40,741 nt of DNA from Mesorhizobium sp. J18 (GCF_007829525.1 NZ_VLJP01000003.1:58989-99729), one strand, 5' to 3'; numbered from the stretch's first letter, positions 25,697 through 37,693 are shown. Notes: generated by a model from the sequence alone, not told the origin. Translations and numbers: made by a program.

Positions 25697-26161
25697 CGTC
25701 ACGTCGACTTTTCGCCGCTGTACCGTTCGACCGTCGGTTTCGACAGGCTCTTCACCATGCTTGATTCGCTTGCCCAGCCTGACGGCGGCCAGACTTATCC
25801 GCCTTACAATATCGAGCGCACGGGCGAGGATGCTTACCGCATTTCGATGGCGGTTGCCGGCTTCTCGGAGGATGATCTTTCGATCGAGGCCCATCGCAAC
25901 GTCCTGACCATCAAGGGCGAAAAGAGCGAGGACAAGAACAGCGAAGGCGTCGAGGTGCTTTACCGCGGCATTGCCGGCCGCTCTTTCGAGCGCCGCTTCC
26001 AGCTTGCCGACCATGTCGAAGTATCCGGCGCCGAGCTGAAGAACGGCCTCCTCCATATCGATCTCAAGCGCAACATTCCCGAGGAGATGAAGCCGCGCAA
26101 GATCGCGATCTCCACCTCCGGAAAAAATGCCAGGCAGATCGAAGCCAAGGCGACCCACTAA
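25694..26161 (+). CDS. ibpA: Small heat-shock protein, Hsp20/IbpA type
   Basis: The 155-residue class A alpha-crystallin chaperone holds unfolding proteins in the cytoplasm. It shows MRHVDFSPLYRSTVGFDRLF at the N-terminus, an alpha-crystallin domain (about 35-130: YPPYNIERTGEDAYRISMAVAGF, LTIKGEK, RSFERRFQLADHVEV, LKNGLLHIDLKR) and a C-terminal tail with RKIAI. AGGAG lies 8 bp before the ATG at 25694 and is held in the ROSE hairpin; the frame is open 138 bases upstream but that part is the leader. A bidirectional terminator follows. The symbol follows the family name; rhizobia often have several paralogues (hspA-type). Confidence 0.92.
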   Translation: MRHVDFSPLYRSTVGFDRLFTMLDSLAQPDGGQTYPPYNIERTGEDAYRISMAVAGFSEDDLSIEAHRNVLTIKGEKSEDKNSEGVEVLYRGIAGRSFERRFQLADHVEVSGAELKNGLLHIDLKRNIPEEMKPRKIAISTSGKNARQIEAKATH

Positions 26162-26181
26162 GCTCGCCAGCAGCATTCAAC

Positions 26182-26205
26182 AAGCGGCGCTTTTTGGCGC
26201 CGCTT
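26182..26205. terminator. Hairpin terminator between hsp20 and the threonine aldolase gene
   Basis: AAGCGGCGC, loop TTTTTG, GCGCCGCTT: a perfect 9-bp stem placed between two convergent stops (26161 and 26212). It can end transcripts from either side; the downstream U content is modest on both strands (TCTGTTTC on the plus side). Confidence 0.75.
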
Positions 26206-26211
26206 TCTGTT

Positions 26212-27264
26212 TCAGGCCGTAAGAAGCCCGCCAAATTCGGCGATCTGTTCTTCCGTCGTGGCAAAGCTTGTAACGAAACGGCACAGCATCTCGTCCTCTC
26301 CAAGCTGCGCCTCGAAGCCGTGTGGCACCTTCCAGGGATAAAAGACGGCACCTTGTTCCTTCAGCCGCTCGGCTGTTGCGCGTGCCATGATGGGGAAGAT
26401 CTCGTTCGCCTGCGGCCGCCAGGCCAGCCTTATGCCAGGCGCTTCCTCAAAGAGGGCAGCGAGTTTTGAGGCCATGGCATTCGCATGCCGGGCCGAAGCC
26501 AGCCAGAGATCGTCCGTGAAATAGGCGTCGAACTGGGCCGCCACGAAACGCGACTTGGAAAAGAGCTGGGCGGCGCGCTTGCGCAGGAAATGCATTTCTT
26601 CGGCCTTATCGGAATCCAGAACGACCACGGCCTCAGCGCACCAGCAGCCGTTCTTCGTGCCGCCGAACGACACGATATCGACACCGCGCTTCCACGTCAT
26701 TTCGGCCGGTGTGGTGCCGAGCGCCACCAGCGCGTTGGCGAACCGCGCGCCGTCCATATGAAGCGGCAAGGCATTGGAGCGGCAGATTTCAGCCAGGGCT
26801 TCGATTTCCTCGAGAGCATAGAGAGTGCCGATCTCGGTCGCCTGCGTGATGGTCACTGCCATCGGCCGTCCCGCATGGATGAATTCTGCCGGATAGCGCG
26901 CTATCGCGCTTTTCAGTTCACCAGGGTCCATGCGTCCAACAGGCCCGTCGACCGGGCAGAGGCGCCCCCCTCCGGTGAAATATTCCGGCGCGCCGCATTC
27001 ATCTTCTATGCAGTGGGCCTCCCTATGGGCGAAAGCCACTCCGCCCGATCGGTTCACCAGTGACAGCGAAAGTGCATTGGCGGCCGTGCCGGTGCCCACG
27101 AAGAAGACCGCGACCTCGCGCTCGAATATCTCGCAGAACTTGCGTGCCACACGCGCGTCGAGGTCGCTGTTCCCATAGGCCGGCGCGAAGCCTTGAGCAT
27201 GCTCGCTTAGTGCCGCCGCGATCTGCGGATGCGCGCCGGCCCAGTTGTCGGAAGCAAAATACAT
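26212..27264 (-). CDS. ltaE: Low-specificity L-threonine aldolase
   Basis: This PLP enzyme splits L-threonine and allo-threonine into glycine and acetaldehyde. The 350-residue protein carries the beta-eliminating-lyase fold with the hallmarks FVGTGTAANALSL, HCIEDECGAPEYF, LPLHMDGARFANAL and the PLP lysine in VSFGGTKNG. The specificity within the family (L, allo or phenylserine) cannot be read from sequence. The ATG at 27264 begins MYFASDNWAGAHP, the expected family start. Two GANTC sites (27269 and 27274) lie just upstream. The gene is divergent from gltB across about 500 bp. Confidence 0.88.
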   Translation of the reverse strand: MYFASDNWAGAHPQIAAALSEHAQGFAPAYGNSDLDARVARKFCEIFEREVAVFFVGTGTAANALSLSLVNRSGGVAFAHREAHCIEDECGAPEYFTGGGRLCPVDGPVGRMDPGELKSAIARYPAEFIHAGRPMAVTITQATEIGTLYALEEIEALAEICRSNALPLHMDGARFANALVALGTTPAEMTWKRGVDIVSFGGTKNGCWCAEAVVVLDSDKAEEMHFLRKRAAQLFSKSRFVAAQFDAYFTDDLWLASARHANAMASKLAALFEEAPGIRLAWRPQANEIFPIMARATAERLKEQGAVFYPWKVPHGFEAQLGEDEMLCRFVTSFATTEEQIAEFGGLLTA

Positions 27265-27762
27265 GTCGAATCCGATTCCATTTTAGTCCGGCCGGACAGT
27301 GGCTTCTTTGCCGGCCCCCTCGCAACCCCAAATCCACGCTCGGCTGCCGGATACGTCCGTGAATCCACCGGCCCCGTCATTCGTTTCAACACAGACGGCA
27401 GTAACGAAACAATGTTTCGTCTGCGGCGTGGAATTTTGCCATTTCCGTCTTGTGCAGCTATTAATTTTCTGGCATAGGGCAAATAGGACAGTAGTGCTGT
27501 CTTATTTTGTTCGCACATCGGCGACCGGATTTGCCTATAATCGGTGCATCCGGTAACTCCCGCAGGTGATGTGGATCCAGGTTGCAGGGGCGAAGAGTAG
27601 TCGACCTTGCATCCCGTTAAGGAGAAAGACACGCCGGAGATGGCCGGTCGATGTCTTTCCGGCTTTCGAAAGATTTGCCGCGTGCAGACCGGGTTGCACA
27701 AGAACGAGTGCCGGCCCGAAGAGTGATGAACGCCCCGGAGGGCATGGGAAGTGGAGGTGACG
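27265..27762. other. 498-bp divergent control region between ltaE and gltB
   Basis: No supported gene lies here. It holds an operator-like palindrome (27404-27420), a hairpin GACAG-TAGTG-CTGTC (27487-27501) followed by TTATTTTG, a TATAAT at 27536-27541 that could be the -10 of gltB (no good -35 is seen), and a leader hairpin with AAAGACA/TGTCTTT arms (27625-27658) 105 bp before the gltB start. Two GANTC sites stand at the ltaE end. A 208-codon minus-strand frame crosses the region but has no coding character. Confidence 0.5.
27404..27420. promoter_or_regulatory. Operator-like palindrome ACGAAACA-A-TGTTTCGT
   Basis: Two perfect 8-base arms around one central A, with another TCGTTTC half-site 17 bp to the left (27381-27387). 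This is the form of a TetR-family or PsrA-like (GAAAC-N-GTTTC) operator. It lies 140 bp before ltaE and 343 bp before gltB, upstream of the possible -10 of gltB. The regulator is not in the window. Confidence 0.4.
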
Positions 27763-32490
<4,728 letters not shown>

Positions 32491-32520
32491 GGAGCGGCTA
32501 GGTTGAACAAAGGGAACGCC

Positions 32521-32532
32521 TGGCATATGCCA
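32521..32532. promoter_or_regulatory. Perfect 12-bp palindrome before vapB
   Basis: TGGCATATGCCA lies 14 bp before the vapB ATG, just upstream of its GGAGG site. VapBC complexes repress their own promoter by binding palindromes in this position, so it may be the vapBC operator. No clear -35/-10 pair was seen in the 56-bp gap after gltB. Confidence 0.45.
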
Positions 32533-32546
32533 TCCGGAGGTGTCGG

Positions 32547-32822
32547 ATGAACGTACACAATAACCCTGCAGGGAAACGGACCGCGAAATTGTTTCGTAAC
32601 GGACGCAGTCAGGCGGTCAGAATACCGAAGGAGTTCGAGCTCGAAGGGGACGAGGTTCTGATCTCTCGAGACGAGGATGGTACGGTTCATCTACGGCCTA
32701 AGGACCGGCGAAAATCACTTGTCGACGTTCTCGATTGGCTGAAGGAAAACGGTCCTGTCGAAGACTTTCCGCGTGATCCAGGCGACAAAGGACTATTGCC
32801 GCTCGACGATATCAAGCTGTGA
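32547..32822 (+). CDS. vapB: VapB-type antitoxin (AbrB/MazE-like)
   Basis: The 91-residue antitoxin has an N-terminal swapped-hairpin DNA-binding domain ([20 protein letters not shown], then [18 protein letters not shown], residues about 11-52) and a C-terminal tail ([19 protein letters not shown]) that would cover the toxin. GGAGG lies 7 bp before the ATG. It overlaps vapC in a GTGA tetranucleotide, the usual coupling. The pair sits between gltB and gltD, so a gltBD message would pass through it. Confidence 0.9.
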   Translation: MNVHNNPAGKRTAKLFRNGRSQAVRIPKEFELEGDEVLISRDEDGTVHLRPKDRRKSLVDVLDWLKENGPVEDFPRDPGDKGLLPLDDIKL

Positions 32823-33219
32823 CACGCTATCTGCTCGACACCAATATTATTTCGGACCCGTTCCGGAACCCAGGAGGAAAAGTCGATCAGGCTTTGCGCG
32901 CTCGCATTGGAGAAGAGATCGGGACGAGTTTGATCGTGAGAGGCGAGATTCTGTTCGGACTGAAGAAGAATAACAACGTTCGAGGACTTCATCGATTTGA
33001 AATGCTGCTCGATTCGATAACCGTATGGCCTCTCGAAGAGCCCGCCGAGGATCGATATGCAGCACTTCGCGTAGACATGGAACGAAAGGGCCACCAGATC
33101 GGGGCGAATGACCTTTGGATAGCCGCTCAATCGCTGGCGCTCGATGCGAAGTGGTTACCGATGATCGCGCTTTTCAACGCCTGCCGGGATTGAAGGTTGA
33201 AAACTGGTTGCGGCACTGA
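32819..33219 (+). pseudogene. vapC: VapC-type PIN-domain toxin, frameshifted near the C-terminus
   Basis: VapC toxins are Mg-dependent RNases. Starting at GTG 32819 the frame keeps LLDTNIISD, SLIVRGEILFGL and GANDLWIAAQSLAL, with three of the PIN acidic residues. After about residue 110 it goes out of frame and ends at 33193 (124 residues, tail KWLPMIALFNACRD). In the -1 frame the family ending is still there: VVTDDRAFQRLPGLKVENW then LRH and a stop at 33217-33219. One base has been lost near 33146-33151. Adding it back gives about 133 residues, the normal length. The truncated product loses the last acidic motif and the C-terminal strand, so it is probably inactive, unless the base loss is a sequencing error. 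Confidence 0.8.
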
Positions 33220-33242
33220 CCGCACCGAAATGGGACGATAGC

Positions 33243-34697
33243 ATGGGCAAGGTAACAGGTTTCCTCGAAATCGACCGGCAGGTCCACAAGTACCAGCCGG
33301 CCTCCGACCGCATCCGGCATTTCCGCGAATTCACGCTGCCGATGTCGGACACGGAAGTCGAGAAACAGGCCGCTCGCTGCATGGATTGCGGCGTGCCCTA
33401 TTGCCATGGGCCTCAGGGCTGCCCGGTCCACAACCAGATCCCTGACTGGAACGATCTCGTCTATCGCGGCGACTGGGAAACGGCGATCCGCAACCTGCAT
33501 TCGACCAACAATTTCCCCGAATGGACCGGCCGCATCTGTCCCGCGCCCTGCGAGGAAGCCTGCACGCTGAACCTCGAGGACATCCCGGTCGCCATCAAGA
33601 CGATCGAGCAGGCGATCGCCGACAAAGCCTATGAGCTCGGCTATGTCCGGCCCTATCCGGCCGATCACAAGACGGGCAAGAAGGTAGCTATCATAGGCTC
33701 GGGGCCGGCCGGCATGGCCGCCGCGCAGCAGCTGGCGAGAGCCGGCCACGAGGTGCATGTCTTCGAGCGCGAGAGCAAGCCGGGCGGCCTGATGCGTTTC
33801 GGCATCCCCGACTTCAAGATCGAAAAGCATTATATCGACCGGCGCGTCGAACAGTTGCAGGGAGAAGGCGTCACCTTCCATTGCAACGTCAATGTCGGCG
33901 TCGACAAGCCTGTCGCCGAGCTTCTGGCCGAGCATGACGCCGTGCTCTATTGCGGCGGTTCGGAAGTGCCTCGCCCGGCCGGCATCCCCGGCACCGAGCT
34001 CGACGGCGTCTACGATGCGATGCCCTATCTCGTGCAGCAGAACAAGCGCGTGGCAGGCGAGGACATCGCCTCCGTGGCCTGGCCGGCCGAGCCGATCCTG
34101 GCCGCCGGCAAGCATGTCGTGGTCGTGGGGGGCGGCGATACCGCTTCCGACTGTATTGGCACCGCCTTCCGCCAGGGCGCAGTGAGAGTCACCCAGCTCG
34201 ACATCCGGCCCCGACCGCCGGAGAAGGAAGACAAGCTGAGGGTCTGGCCCTATTGGGCGACCAAGATGCGCACTTCCTCCAGCCAGGCGGAAGGGGCCGA
34301 ACGCGAATTCCAGGTAGCAACCCTCGAATTCATCGGCGAGGACGGCCAGTTGACCGGCGTCAAATGCTGCCAGGTGGATGAAAAGCGCAGGCCGGTAGAA
34401 GGTACGGAATTCGTCATCCGCGCCGACCTCGCCTTCATCGCGATCGGCTTTGCCGGTCCGGTCTCTGGCGGCGTGCTCAAGGAATGCGGCGAAAAGCTTG
34501 CCATCACTGTGGATGCCCGCCGGTCCACCAATGTCGCGGCCAATGACAGGGACTACCGCACCAGCATTGACCGGCTCTTTGCAGCGGGTGATGTGAGACG
34601 CGGCCAGTCGCTTGTGGTCTGGGCGATCCGCGAAGGCCGTCAGGCCGCGCGCGCCATCGACGAGTTCCTGATGGGAAGTTCCGTCCTGCCGAGATAG
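33243..34697 (+). CDS. gltD: Glutamate synthase (NADPH) small subunit
   Basis: GltD takes electrons from NADPH through FAD and two 4Fe-4S clusters and passes them to GltB. The 484-residue protein has the N-terminal cysteine clusters (RCMDCGVPYCHGPQGCPV; CPAPCEEACTL), an FAD-binding motif KVAIIGSGPAGMAAAQQL at about 145-162, an NADPH-binding VVVVGGGDTASDC at about 298 and the closing LFAAGDVRRGQSLVVWAI. A GGGA site lies 8-9 bp before the ATG. It lies 752 bp past gltB, the gap being filled by vapBC. Confidence 0.96.
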   Translation: MGKVTGFLEIDRQVHKYQPASDRIRHFREFTLPMSDTEVEKQAARCMDCGVPYCHGPQGCPVHNQIPDWNDLVYRGDWETAIRNLHSTNNFPEWTGRICPAPCEEACTLNLEDIPVAIKTIEQAIADKAYELGYVRPYPADHKTGKKVAIIGSGPAGMAAAQQLARAGHEVHVFERESKPGGLMRFGIPDFKIEKHYIDRRVEQLQGEGVTFHCNVNVGVDKPVAELLAEHDAVLYCGGSEVPRPAGIPGTELDGVYDAMPYLVQQNKRVAGEDIASVAWPAEPILAAGKHVVVVGGGDTASDCIGTAFRQGAVRVTQLDIRPRPPEKEDKLRVWPYWATKMRTSSSQAEGAEREFQVATLEFIGEDGQLTGVKCCQVDEKRRPVEGTEFVIRADLAFIAIGFAGPVSGGVLKECGEKLAITVDARRSTNVAANDRDYRTSIDRLFAAGDVRRGQSLVVWAIREGRQAARAIDEFLMGSSVLPR

Positions 34698-34706
34698 CGC
34701 ATCGGG

Positions 34707-34730
34707 CCGAAAAGCGTCTGCGCTTTTCGG
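34707..34730. terminator. Hairpin CCGAAAAGCG-TCTG-CGCTTTTCGG after gltD
   Basis: A perfect 10-bp stem with a 4-nt loop lies between the convergent stops of gltD (34697) and hisN (34751). The symmetric A- and T-runs inside the stem are typical of a repeat family seen in rhizobial intergenic regions; it probably ends or protects both messages. Confidence 0.6.
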
Positions 34731-34750
34731 ATAGATCCGGTCCGCGACGG

Positions 34751-35524
34751 CTACAGACGCAGATAGTCCAGCGCGGCCTGGTGCAGTTCAGGCGTGGCGG
34801 CGGCGATAATGTCGCCGCCCTTCTCGGCAGGTCCGCCATCCCATGTCGTGATCACCCCGCCTGCCCGCTCGATGATCGGTATCAGGGCGACGATATCGTA
34901 AGACTGGAGCCCGCATTCGATGACGAGATCCACCTGTCCTGCCGCCACCATGGCATAGGCATAGCAATCGGTTCCGTAGCGCGGCAGCCTTACAGCGGCT
35001 TCTACCCTGTCGTAGAGGGCGCGTCGCGCCCCGTCGAACAGCGCCGGCGTCGTGGTGCACAGCGTCGCTTCGGATAGACCGGTCGTTCGCCGGGCCGCAA
35101 GCCGGCGCGGCCCGCCCGGCCCCTCGTAATGCGCGCCCTCTTCATTGGCATAGAAGAACTCGCCGGTGAAAGGCTGCGACATCATTCCCGCAACCGCATC
35201 GCCATCCACCGTCAGCCCGACCAGCGTGCCCCATAACGGCAGGCCCGAGATGAAGGCGCGTGTGCCATCGATCGGGTCGATGACCCAGACATGGCTGCTG
35301 TCAATCCTTTCCGGCCCGAATTCCTCGCCCAGCAGCCCGTGCCCGGGGAACTCTTCGGCGATAAGGGCGCGTATCGCCTTTTCCGCGGCGCGGTCGGCCT
35401 CCGTCACCGGGTCGAAACCCGAAACGAGCTTGTTGTCCACTGCGGCAGGCATGCGGAAACGCGGCAGCGTCTCTTGCCCGGCGCGCTCCGCAAGGCGCCG
35501 CAGGAAAGCGGCGGAAACTGTCAT
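34751..35524 (-). CDS. hisN: Histidinol-phosphatase HisN (inositol monophosphatase family)
   Basis: The 257-residue Mg-dependent phosphatase has the family metal sites GEEFG (about 60) and VWVIDPIDGTRAFI (about 80-93) and a C-terminal block SYDIVALIPIIERAGG. The pattern FDPVTEADRAAE and FISGLPLWGTLVGL fit HisN of alphaproteobacteria, which makes histidinol from histidinol-phosphate; a general inositol monophosphatase (SuhB) is the alternative name. The start at 35524 (MTVSAAFLRRL) follows GGAG at 8 bp; the frame is open for 13 more codons. It is divergent from the small RNA gene. Confidence 0.88.
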   Translation of the reverse strand: MTVSAAFLRRLAERAGQETLPRFRMPAAVDNKLVSGFDPVTEADRAAEKAIRALIAEEFPGHGLLGEEFGPERIDSSHVWVIDPIDGTRAFISGLPLWGTLVGLTVDGDAVAGMMSQPFTGEFFYANEEGAHYEGPGGPRRLAARRTTGLSEATLCTTTPALFDGARRALYDRVEAAVRLPRYGTDCYAYAMVAAGQVDLVIECGLQSYDIVALIPIIERAGGVITTWDGGPAEKGGDIIAAATPELHQAALDYLRL

Positions 35525-35601
35525 TTTTGGTTCTCCAGACCTGAACTGATGGCGGTTTTGCACAAAGTTTATACAGGCGTCAAAAAATGATCACTTCGGC
35601 C

Positions 35602-35629
35602 TTGACAATTGTGCATCGCAACATAAACT
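35602..35629 (+). promoter_or_regulatory. Sigma-70-type promoter of the small RNA
   Basis: TTGACA (35602-35607), 16 bp, TAAACT (35624-35629). The -35 is a full consensus match and rare for this genome's other genes; transcription should begin near 35636. Confidence 0.7.
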
Positions 35630-35635
35630 CATCCT

Positions 35636-35719
35636 CGGACAGTTCGTTCTGTCCTTGCCCTCCTTGGGCGTTTCCTCCCTAGATTCGACCGCGTCGTGCA
35701 AACGGGGCGGTCTTTTTTT
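35636..35719 (+). ncRNA. mmgR: suhB / MmgR-type small RNA
   Basis: The predicted RNA of about 84 nt has a 5' hairpin (GGACAG-TTCGTT-CTGTCC, 35637-35654), a second hairpin (GCCC-TCCTT-GGGC, 35657-35669), a single-stranded TTTCCTCCCTAGA with an anti-Shine-Dalgarno CCUCC, and a terminator stem GACCGC/GCGGTC (35687-35712) followed by seven T. The central stretch and the place beside an inositol-phosphatase gene fit the alphaproteobacterial suhB RNA family, known in Sinorhizobium meliloti as MmgR, which limits storage-granule formation under nitrogen shortage. The family name comes from memory of the conserved core, not a search; the existence of a small RNA gene is well supported by promoter and terminator. 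Confidence 0.75.
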
Positions 35720-35721
35720 GC

Positions 35722-36612
35722 CTATTCGGCAGCGAGAGGCGGACTGCCGAAATATTGTTCCGGAATGGCCATGAGGTCGCGCACGAAACGGGTGAGGTCG
35801 TTCGCCACCTGATCGAACCCACTGGTCTTCTGCAGGTTCCGCTCATCCATATAGAGCCCGCGATTGACCTCGATCTGCAAGGCGTGGAGCCCATGCGCCG
35901 GGCGTCCGTAGTGCTCGGTGATGAAACCCCCGGCATAGGGCTTGTTATGCGCCACCGTATAGCCCATGGCGGCAAGTAGCGCGATCGCATATTCCGTCAG
36001 CGCCGCTGCAGCCGCAATTCCGAACCGGTCGCCGATGATGAAGTCCGGCCGCGAGCCGTTCTCGCCGACGCGAATGCTTGCGGGCATCGAATGGCAATCG
36101 ATCAGTATCGCATAGCCGAATGCCGCATGGGTCCGTGATACGAGTTCGGTCAGCACTTCGTGATAGGGTTTGTAGATGGCTTCGATACGCGAAGCCGCCT
36201 CGGCAAGCGGCAGCCGCCCGTGATAGATGTCCAGCCCTTCCCCGACCAGTTTTGGCACGGTCCCCAGCCCGCCTGCGACGCGAGGCGAGCGGATATTGGC
36301 GAAAGGCGGCAGCGGCTCGGAGAACATGCGCGGGTCGAGTTCCCACGGCTCGCGGTTCACGTCGAGATAGGCGCGCGGAAAATTGGCTGCGAGAAGCGGC
36401 GCGCCGAGCGCTACGGCGCCCGAGAACAGCTCGTCCACATAGCAGTCTTCCGAGCGCCTGATCGCCATCGCATCCAGCCGCGACATGGCGAGGAAACGTT
36501 TCGGATAATATGAGCCGCTATGCGGCGAGTTGAAGACGAAGGGAAATCGCTGATAGGCGGGTGCGCGCACGTCGAAGGCTGGAATATCGGAAAAATCCGC
36601 CGCTGCACTCAT
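35722..36612 (-). CDS. N-formylglutamate amidohydrolase family protein
   Basis: The 296-residue protein belongs to the FGase family, zinc enzymes that release formate from N-formylglutamate and similar compounds. Motifs: FVFNSPHSGSYYP, RRSEDCYVDELF, AILIDCHSMP (metal His) and GRPAHGLHALQIEVNRGLYM. No hut genes are near, so the link to histidine breakdown is open; in rhizobia this gene often sits near cpdR, as here. The start MSAAADFSDIP at 36612 is chosen because homology begins nearby; the frame is open to 36726, and the best ribosome-like site (AAGAGG) is 13 bp away, so the start is uncertain. Confidence 0.85.
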   Translation of the reverse strand: MSAAADFSDIPAFDVRAPAYQRFPFVFNSPHSGSYYPKRFLAMSRLDAMAIRRSEDCYVDELFSGAVALGAPLLAANFPRAYLDVNREPWELDPRMFSEPLPPFANIRSPRVAGGLGTVPKLVGEGLDIYHGRLPLAEAASRIEAIYKPYHEVLTELVSRTHAAFGYAILIDCHSMPASIRVGENGSRPDFIIGDRFGIAAAAALTEYAIALLAAMGYTVAHNKPYAGGFITEHYGRPAHGLHALQIEVNRGLYMDERNLQKTSGFDQVANDLTRFVRDLMAIPEQYFGSPPLAAE

Positions 36613-36748
36613 TCGATCATCCAAGCCTCTTGGCACCCTTCTCTTCATTCGAACCGTGCCATCGGAACCCCGGCATGTCCAGCCTGCAGGCTGCCGGCCT
36701 CCCTCGAGTCCGGGCAGCCAAATCATTCACTTGATGTTTACCATCCGG

Positions 36749-36772
36749 GATTCATATAGGTTAACGGTTAAC
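36749..36772 (+). promoter_or_regulatory. GANTC site and TTAAC repeats before cpdR
   Basis: A CcrM methylation site GATTC (36749-36753) is followed by GGTTAAC-GGTTAAC (36759-36772), two direct copies with a 7-bp period. TTAAC is the core of CtrA sites, but the usual TTAA-N7-TTAA spacing is not met. The block lies 45 bp before the cpdR ATG, where a cell-cycle promoter would be. Confidence 0.45.
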
Positions 36773-36816
36773 GGGCTCGCGCAACACAGCTCGTTTGGCA
36801 TGATCCGGACGGAAAA

Positions 36817-37179
36817 ATGGCACGAATTCTTCTCGCTGAAGATGATAACGATATGCGTCGCTTCCTCGTCAAGGCGCTGGAGCGCGCCGGCTATGAGGTG
36901 ATCGATTACGACAATGGCGCCAGCGCCTATGAACGCTTGCGCGAGGAGCCGTTCTCTCTCCTCCTCACCGACATTGTCATGCCGGAAATGGACGGCATCG
37001 AGCTTGCCCGCCGCGCCACCGAGATCGACCCGGACCTCAAGGTCATGTTCATCACCGGCTTTGCCGCCGTTGCCCTCAATCCGGATTCCAACGCGCCGAA
37101 GGATGCCAAGGTCCTGTCCAAACCTTTCCATCTGCGCGATCTGGTGAATGAGGTGGAAAAGCTGCTTCACGCAGCCTGA
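36817..37179 (+). CDS. cpdR: Cell-cycle response regulator CpdR
   Basis: CpdR is a stand-alone receiver that, when not phosphorylated, brings ClpXP and its substrates (including CtrA through the PopA/RcdA branch) together; the ChpT phosphorelay turns it off. The 120-residue protein is a receiver only, with the acidic pair DD at 9-10, the phospho-accepting Asp52 (LLTDIVMPEMDGIE), Thr80 in MFITGFAAVALN and Lys102 in LSKPF. The sequence MARILLAEDDNDMRRFLVKALERAGY is diagnostic. It ends in Ala-Ala, as ClpXP substrates do. A GGACGGA lies 4 bp before the ATG. It stands alone between the amidohydrolase and tRNA-Val. Confidence 0.93.
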   Translation: MARILLAEDDNDMRRFLVKALERAGYEVIDYDNGASAYERLREEPFSLLLTDIVMPEMDGIELARRATEIDPDLKVMFITGFAAVALNPDSNAPKDAKVLSKPFHLRDLVNEVEKLLHAA

Positions 37180-37254
37180 ATCAACACCCGCGCGGCCCGA
37201 GTGCCGGCTGGATCGACAGGTCGACATTATGATCGCATCGGCCTCAAACAGCTA

Positions 37255-37284
37255 TTGACGCACGAGACCGTTCTATGGTCTATG
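37255..37284 (+). promoter_or_regulatory. Probable tRNA-Val promoter
   Basis: TTGACG (37255-37260), 18 bp, TCTATG (37279-37284). The -35 TTGACG is the form common before rhizobial tRNA genes; the tRNA begins 14 bp further on. Confidence 0.55.
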
Positions 37285-37297
37285 CGCGGCGTCGGAT

Positions 37298-37372
<75 letters not shown>

Positions 37373-37693
37373 TCCAGCCCATTTAATTCAAACATTTAAG
37401 CAGCCTTCCCCACCTCAATAACCTTCTGGGGCTCAGTTGCACGCAACCTGTTCGCAAAAGCGGCCTCTTGGCGTGCTTTTGCAGGTCCGCGATGACCGAA
37501 TCCATCGCCCGATTGCAGTTTTGCAGGCCATTCCCGGATCGAATGCCTCCAACGCTTGTCGACAGGCGCCCGCACAGGCGCAGCGTTTATAAGCATCCCG
37601 TAATAAGACCGTCGTCGAACTGACAAGCAGCCGTCATAGAGGACGGCTACCTCCGGTAGGCATTTCCAAACCGGGATCCCCAAGGAGCTTTTT
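37373..37693. other. Gap after tRNA-Val with possible gene relic
   Basis: These 321 bp hold no clear gene. On the minus strand a frame ending at 37396, only 24 bp from the tRNA, gives a residue pattern that looks coding near its end (WPAKLQSGDGFGHRGPAKA and then QEAAFANRLRATEPQKVIEVG), but it begins inside the phytase-like gene and I do not recognise it. It may be the remnant of a gene brought in at the tRNA. A hairpin with Pho-box-like repeats lies at 37620-37648. No copy of the tRNA 3' end was seen elsewhere in the window. Confidence 0.4.
37620..37648 (+). promoter_or_regulatory. Pho-box-like tandem repeat overlapping a hairpin
   Basis: CTGACAA (37620-37626), 4 bp, CCGTCAT (37631-37637) matches the tandem CTGTCAT-N4-CTGTCAT pattern of PhoB boxes at 5 of 7 and 6 of 7 positions. 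The same bases take part in a perfect hairpin, AGCCGTC-ATAGAG-GACGGCT (37629-37648), which is the competing explanation. It is 46 bp before the ATG of a phytase-like gene, a fitting target. Confidence 0.35.
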
